The notes under the pieces were generated by a model, which searched no databases, was not told the origin of the DNA, and saw only the letters and a program-made list of their open reading frames with translations. A DNA stretch of 8,320 nucleotides, taken from the NCBI GenBank assembly GCA_002694945.1, contig NZNP01000118.1, positions 25,528-33,847 of the forward strand, in the 5' to 3' direction. Made by a program: the position numbers and the translations under genes. The stretch is from Gammaproteobacteria bacterium (GTDB lineage Bacteria > Pseudomonadota > Gammaproteobacteria > Pseudomonadales > Azotimanducaceae). Shown piece after piece: positions 5,839 to 8,320 of the stretch (the stretch's first letter is position 1; each line of letters begins with the position of its first letter).

Positions 5839-7065
5839 TTAAGAAGGAGGTGAATCAAAGATAAAGCTTTTTTCTTCGAGGGAATCGATTACTTCATCAT
5901 CTAGGTTGAGCCAGTCTTGTAAAACTTCGCGATTGTTTGCGCCTAGCCCAGGGCAGGGTGTCCATTGGGCTCGATCAATACCGTTCATTTGAATGGCATT
6001 GCCAGGCATTGGCGTTTCGAATTGTTCGTACGGAACGTAGAATCGTCTCGCCTTGATCTGCTCATCCGCCGTTATGTCAGGCGTCGTGTTAACCGGTCCC
6101 GCAGCGATACCTTGGTTTTGCATGGCTTCGGTCACTTCAAGGTTGGTTCGCAGCTCGGTCCAGGCTTCAAGCATCTGGTCGATCTCGTCGTGATGCGTTT
6201 GCCTGTCCTCCAGCGTCATCTCTGCCGTGAATTTTCCTCCAAGTGTTTGGCAGAGCCGCGACCACTGCTGGTCATTTTTACAGGCAATCGCTACCCACTT
6301 ATCGATGCCCTTGCATCGATAAATACCATGCGGGGCCATGGCTGGATGGCGATTGCCAATACACCTCGGCGGATCCCCTACTTGTTCCTCAATAAACCAG
6401 GGTCCACTGTAGTTGACTCCACCCTCATGGAGCGACATTTCCACCATATTGCCAAGGCCGGTCTGCTCTCGCCGGAGCAGGGCTTCCATTACGGCTGCTG
6501 CCCCATGGGTACCGCCAATCGGGTCCATGGGTGCGATGGCAGAGTTGTAAGGTTCGTCTGGGCTGTATCCCAACATGCTACTCAAGCCGGACATTGCCTC
6601 AACCGTTGGTCCAAATGCAACGCGGTCCCGGTAGGGGCCAGACATGCCGTAACCGGGCATGCTCACATAGATTATTTGTGGATTAATGGCTTTCAGCTCT
6701 TCATAACCAAGACCCAGGTCTTGCATAGCATCTGCGCTGAAATTTTCAATAACCACATCAGCTACCTCGACCAGCTGAAGAAACAATTCCCGTACTCTGG
6801 GCTGTTTTAAGTTGAGACAGAGGCTCTTACGGTTACGATGGAATTTCACGAAAATCGCGTTGACATTCCATGGTTCGTCACCGGCCTCACCGCCGAGCCA
6901 GCCACCGAGTGGCTCATAGGCGGCATCCCGTGGCCCTCGTCCATAGGGCGCTTCTATTTTTACCACTTCGGCGCCAAGGTCAGAGAGAAATCTGACAGCA
7001 AGAGGCCCGGCCCAGACATGAGTTAAATCCAGAACTCGCAAATTATGTAGCGGCAAGTTGGTCAT
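5839..7065 (-). CDS. CaiB/BaiF-family (class III) CoA-transferase, subunit A
   Basis: A 408-residue cytoplasmic enzyme, the usual length for class III CoA-transferases, which move CoA between a donor thioester and an acceptor acid through aspartyl-CoA intermediates. The N-terminal CoA-binding region is LRVLDLTHVWAGPLAVRFLS (9-28) followed by DLGAEVVKIE (29-38). FHRNRKSLCLNL (75-86) and MPGYGMSGPYRDR (136-148) are further family landmarks. The predicted catalytic residue is Asp181 in APMDPIGGTHG, followed by ALLRREQTGLGNMVEMSL. The C-terminal part has GIAAGPVNT and DEQIKARRFYV, so the protein is complete. The ATG at 7065 overlaps the stop of the upstream CoA-transferase gene as ATGA (7065-7062), indicating translational coupling. 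Substrates cannot be assigned: formyl-CoA, carnitine, succinyl-CoA/benzylsuccinate and bile-acid CoA-transferases all share these motifs. Confidence 0.95.
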   Translation of the reverse strand: MTNLPLHNLRVLDLTHVWAGPLAVRFLSDLGAEVVKIEAPYGRGPRDAAYEPLGGWLGGEAGDEPWNVNAIFVKFHRNRKSLCLNLKQPRVRELFLQLVEVADVVIENFSADAMQDLGLGYEELKAINPQIIYVSMPGYGMSGPYRDRVAFGPTVEAMSGLSSMLGYSPDEPYNSAIAPMDPIGGTHGAAAVMEALLRREQTGLGNMVEMSLHEGGVNYSGPWFIEEQVGDPPRCIGNRHPAMAPHGIYRCKGIDKWVAIACKNDQQWSRLCQTLGGKFTAEMTLEDRQTHHDEIDQMLEAWTELRTNLEVTEAMQNQGIAAGPVNTTPDITADEQIKARRFYVPYEQFETPMPGNAIQMNGIDRAQWTPCPGLGANNREVLQDWLNLDDEVIDSLEEKSFIFDSPPS

Positions 7066-8108
7066 TGTCCGCTGCCCGGGAACCGATGATTGGCAATCAG
7101 TGTTTGCGGTCTGGCAGGCGTGGGGGCACGTCCGTGCATTTGGTATGCACCTCTCGGCATGTGGACCGACTCACCTTCGATTTCGATGGGTTGCCAGAAA
7201 TCTCGTTCTGCGAGATGCCGGTCCTCAAGCACTTCGGTCAATGTCTGGGCGACGCCGAAAGGAATCCTTGCACGCTCAGCCCGTTCAACACATTCGCTGA
7301 CACTCAGTGTGCCGATGATGCTACCAGCCAACTCGTAGAGTTGCTCACGATTAATGATTCTTAGATCGTTCGTTTCGAAGCGCGGGTCAACTAGCAGTTC
7401 TGGGCGATCTAAAAACACACAGAATCCATCCCAGAAATTGGGCACGATACTGATGTAAATCCAACTACTGTCGCTGGTTCGATATAGATTACTTGGCACC
7501 ATAAAATAGAAGTCGTTGCCATGTCGCTCCCTGATTTGACCGGCGCAATGCCAGCGAATGCTGGTGAACTGGGTCAAAGACAATACTGACTCCAACATAC
7601 TGATGTCGATAACGTCGGATTGCTTGGAAAAAAAAGTGGCAGCTGCGGCAGCGAAGGCCATTGTTGCCGTTTGAAACTCCACATAATAACCTGGCAGAGT
7701 CAGCGGTGCTCGTTCCGGGTCGCCAATGATGTGTGTGTACCCTCCCATCGCCAGCAGGGTTGCCGGCGTCGCCTGCCAGTTGCGCTTCGGGCCAGTTCTG
7801 CCGAAGGGTGTGATGGCAACTTTGATTTTCGTTGCCCATTCATCAAAGCCAAGATCAGCCAATTCGTCCGCAGTCTCGGCTTCACAAACAACAACGTCGG
7901 CTTCATCTGCTAAACCAGAGAGCTGGACCGGGTTGGCGGCCTCAACACAGTATTTGTTAGCGTGCAGATAAGCGTCGTTTGATTTTTCGGATACCCAAGG
8001 GCAGTGACTGTTGCCCTGATCAACCCGGACTACCGTTGCGCCATGTTGGGCAAACAGTCGGCCAAAATATCCGGCGCTGAAACCGCCAATTTCCAGTACT
8101 TTAATCAA
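7062..8108 (-). CDS. CaiB/BaiF-family CoA-transferase, subunit B, altered active site
   Basis: A 348-residue class III CoA-transferase-like protein, about 50-60 residues shorter than its neighbour. It has a recognisable N-terminus (VLEIGGFSAGYFGRLFAQHG, 4-23, then ATVVRVD), a shortened region around HANKYCVEAANP, then ITPFGRTGPKRN (99-110) and MGGYTHIIGDPERAP (121-135). Where subunit A has catalytic Asp181 (MDPIGG), my alignment puts Glu144 (YVEFQT), so it may be non-catalytic or use Glu. The C-terminal pattern FGVAQTLTEVLEDRHLAERDFW (written here as FGVAQTLTEV and EDRHLAERDFW) is standard for the family. The start is TTG at 8108: an in-frame stop lies just upstream, the family N-terminus begins here, and GAGAG lies 3 nt before it. 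It overlaps subunit A by 4 nt and begins 37 nt after the partial upstream gene. Pairs of such genes are known to form heteromeric CoA-transferases (for example BbsE/BbsF). Confidence 0.9.
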   Translation of the reverse strand: MIKVLEIGGFSAGYFGRLFAQHGATVVRVDQGNSHCPWVSEKSNDAYLHANKYCVEAANPVQLSGLADEADVVVCEAETADELADLGFDEWATKIKVAITPFGRTGPKRNWQATPATLLAMGGYTHIIGDPERAPLTLPGYYVEFQTATMAFAAAAATFFSKQSDVIDISMLESVLSLTQFTSIRWHCAGQIRERHGNDFYFMVPSNLYRTSDSSWIYISIVPNFWDGFCVFLDRPELLVDPRFETNDLRIINREQLYELAGSIIGTLSVSECVERAERARIPFGVAQTLTEVLEDRHLAERDFWQPIEIEGESVHMPRGAYQMHGRAPTPARPQTLIANHRFPGSGQ

Positions 8109-8145
8109 GGTCTCTCAATCAATGTTTTAGTCATGCCTAGGGATT

Positions 8146-8319
8146 TTAGCCTGCAGCCATCATGTAGGCATTGTCTTCCTTGTTGGGAGTTGGTTTGCCA
8201 TCTTCAAACTGGTACAAACTGTTGGTACCGATCAAATGAGCAAACTCTATGGGGAGACGATCGAGCGCTTCGGCTTGTTCATGAATCTTTCGGTATTGAT
8301 TTAAATCTTTGTATTGTTC
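8146..8319 (-). CDS. C-terminal end of an unrecognised protein (enters from right edge)
   Basis: Reading the minus strand from the right edge gives 57 open codons followed by TAA at 8148-8146. The peptide starts EQYKDLNQYRKIHEQAEALD, continues with RLPIEFAHLIGTNSLYQFED and ends GKPTPNKEDNAYMMAAG. It is hydrophilic at the start, with no membrane segment, and looks like coding sequence rather than noise. The orientation, and only 37 nt between its stop and the TTG start of CoA-transferase B, suggest one operon, so it may be an enzyme acting on the same acyl-CoA substrate. I cannot name the family from this tail. Confidence 0.65.
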   Translation of the reverse strand, partial: EQYKDLNQYRKIHEQAEALDRLPIEFAHLIGTNSLYQFEDGKPTPNKEDNAYMMAAG

Positions 8320-8320
8320 A

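Noticed and set aside
5844..5853. AAGGAGGTGA on the plus strand, a perfect Shine-Dalgarno (and anti-Shine-Dalgarno on the minus strand)
   Set aside because: It encodes the last residues (SPPS) of CoA-transferase A, and no start codon follows at suitable spacing on the plus strand, so I take it as coincidence of Ser-Pro-Pro codons.
5965..6810. Long open frame (281 codons) on the plus strand
   Set aside because: It lies wholly antisense to CoA-transferase A, whose family motifs are clear, and its translation shows no recognisable domain; it is a mirror frame of a real gene.

Overview
The window looks like a chromosomal segment of a Gram-negative proteobacterium, most likely a marine-type heterotrophic gammaproteobacterium. 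This is inferred from the gene families: an HrpB helicase, a Gre-like elongation factor of the kind I associate with gammaproteobacteria, a spinster-type MFS transporter, and a pair of class III CoA-transferases. Base composition looks intermediate by eye; I did not compute it. There is no rRNA, tRNA, CRISPR array, transposase or phage gene. Non-ATG starts (GTG, TTG) occur in two of the genes.

Layout, left to right. 1-567 (-): N-terminal 189 residues of an MFS transporter, running off the left edge. 568-843: a divergent intergenic region with a bulged hairpin and an A/T-tract palindrome that runs into a TTGACA -35 box. 844-1677 (+): an exported protein that I read as two tandem DUF952-like domains behind a signal peptide. 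1852-2529 (-): an FMN nitroreductase-family protein, convergent with the preceding gene and followed by a weak intrinsic terminator. 2738-3214 (+): a small GreA/GreB-like protein, divergent from the nitroreductase. 3272-5755 (-): the ATP-dependent helicase HrpB. 5839-7065 and 7062-8108 (-): two CaiB/BaiF-type CoA-transferases overlapping by 4 bases. 8146-8319 (-): the C-terminal end of an unrecognised protein that enters from the right edge.

How the genes may work together. The right half (8319 down to 3272) is a same-strand series: unknown protein, 37-nt gap, CoA-transferase B, ATGA overlap, CoA-transferase A, 83-nt gap, hrpB. The two CoA-transferases are very probably co-translated and may form one heteromeric enzyme. 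A has the usual catalytic Asp; B appears to carry Glu at the aligned position. The 83-nt gap before hrpB holds a perfect 8-bp inverted repeat and a consensus TATAAT almost abutting the hrpB start, so hrpB may also have its own, possibly leaderless, transcript. The left half is single genes in alternating orientation with no evident shared pathway.

I did not find a defence system or other clearly new multi-gene system. The two things most worth following are the exported tandem DUF952 protein and the CoA-transferase pair with the active-site substitution.
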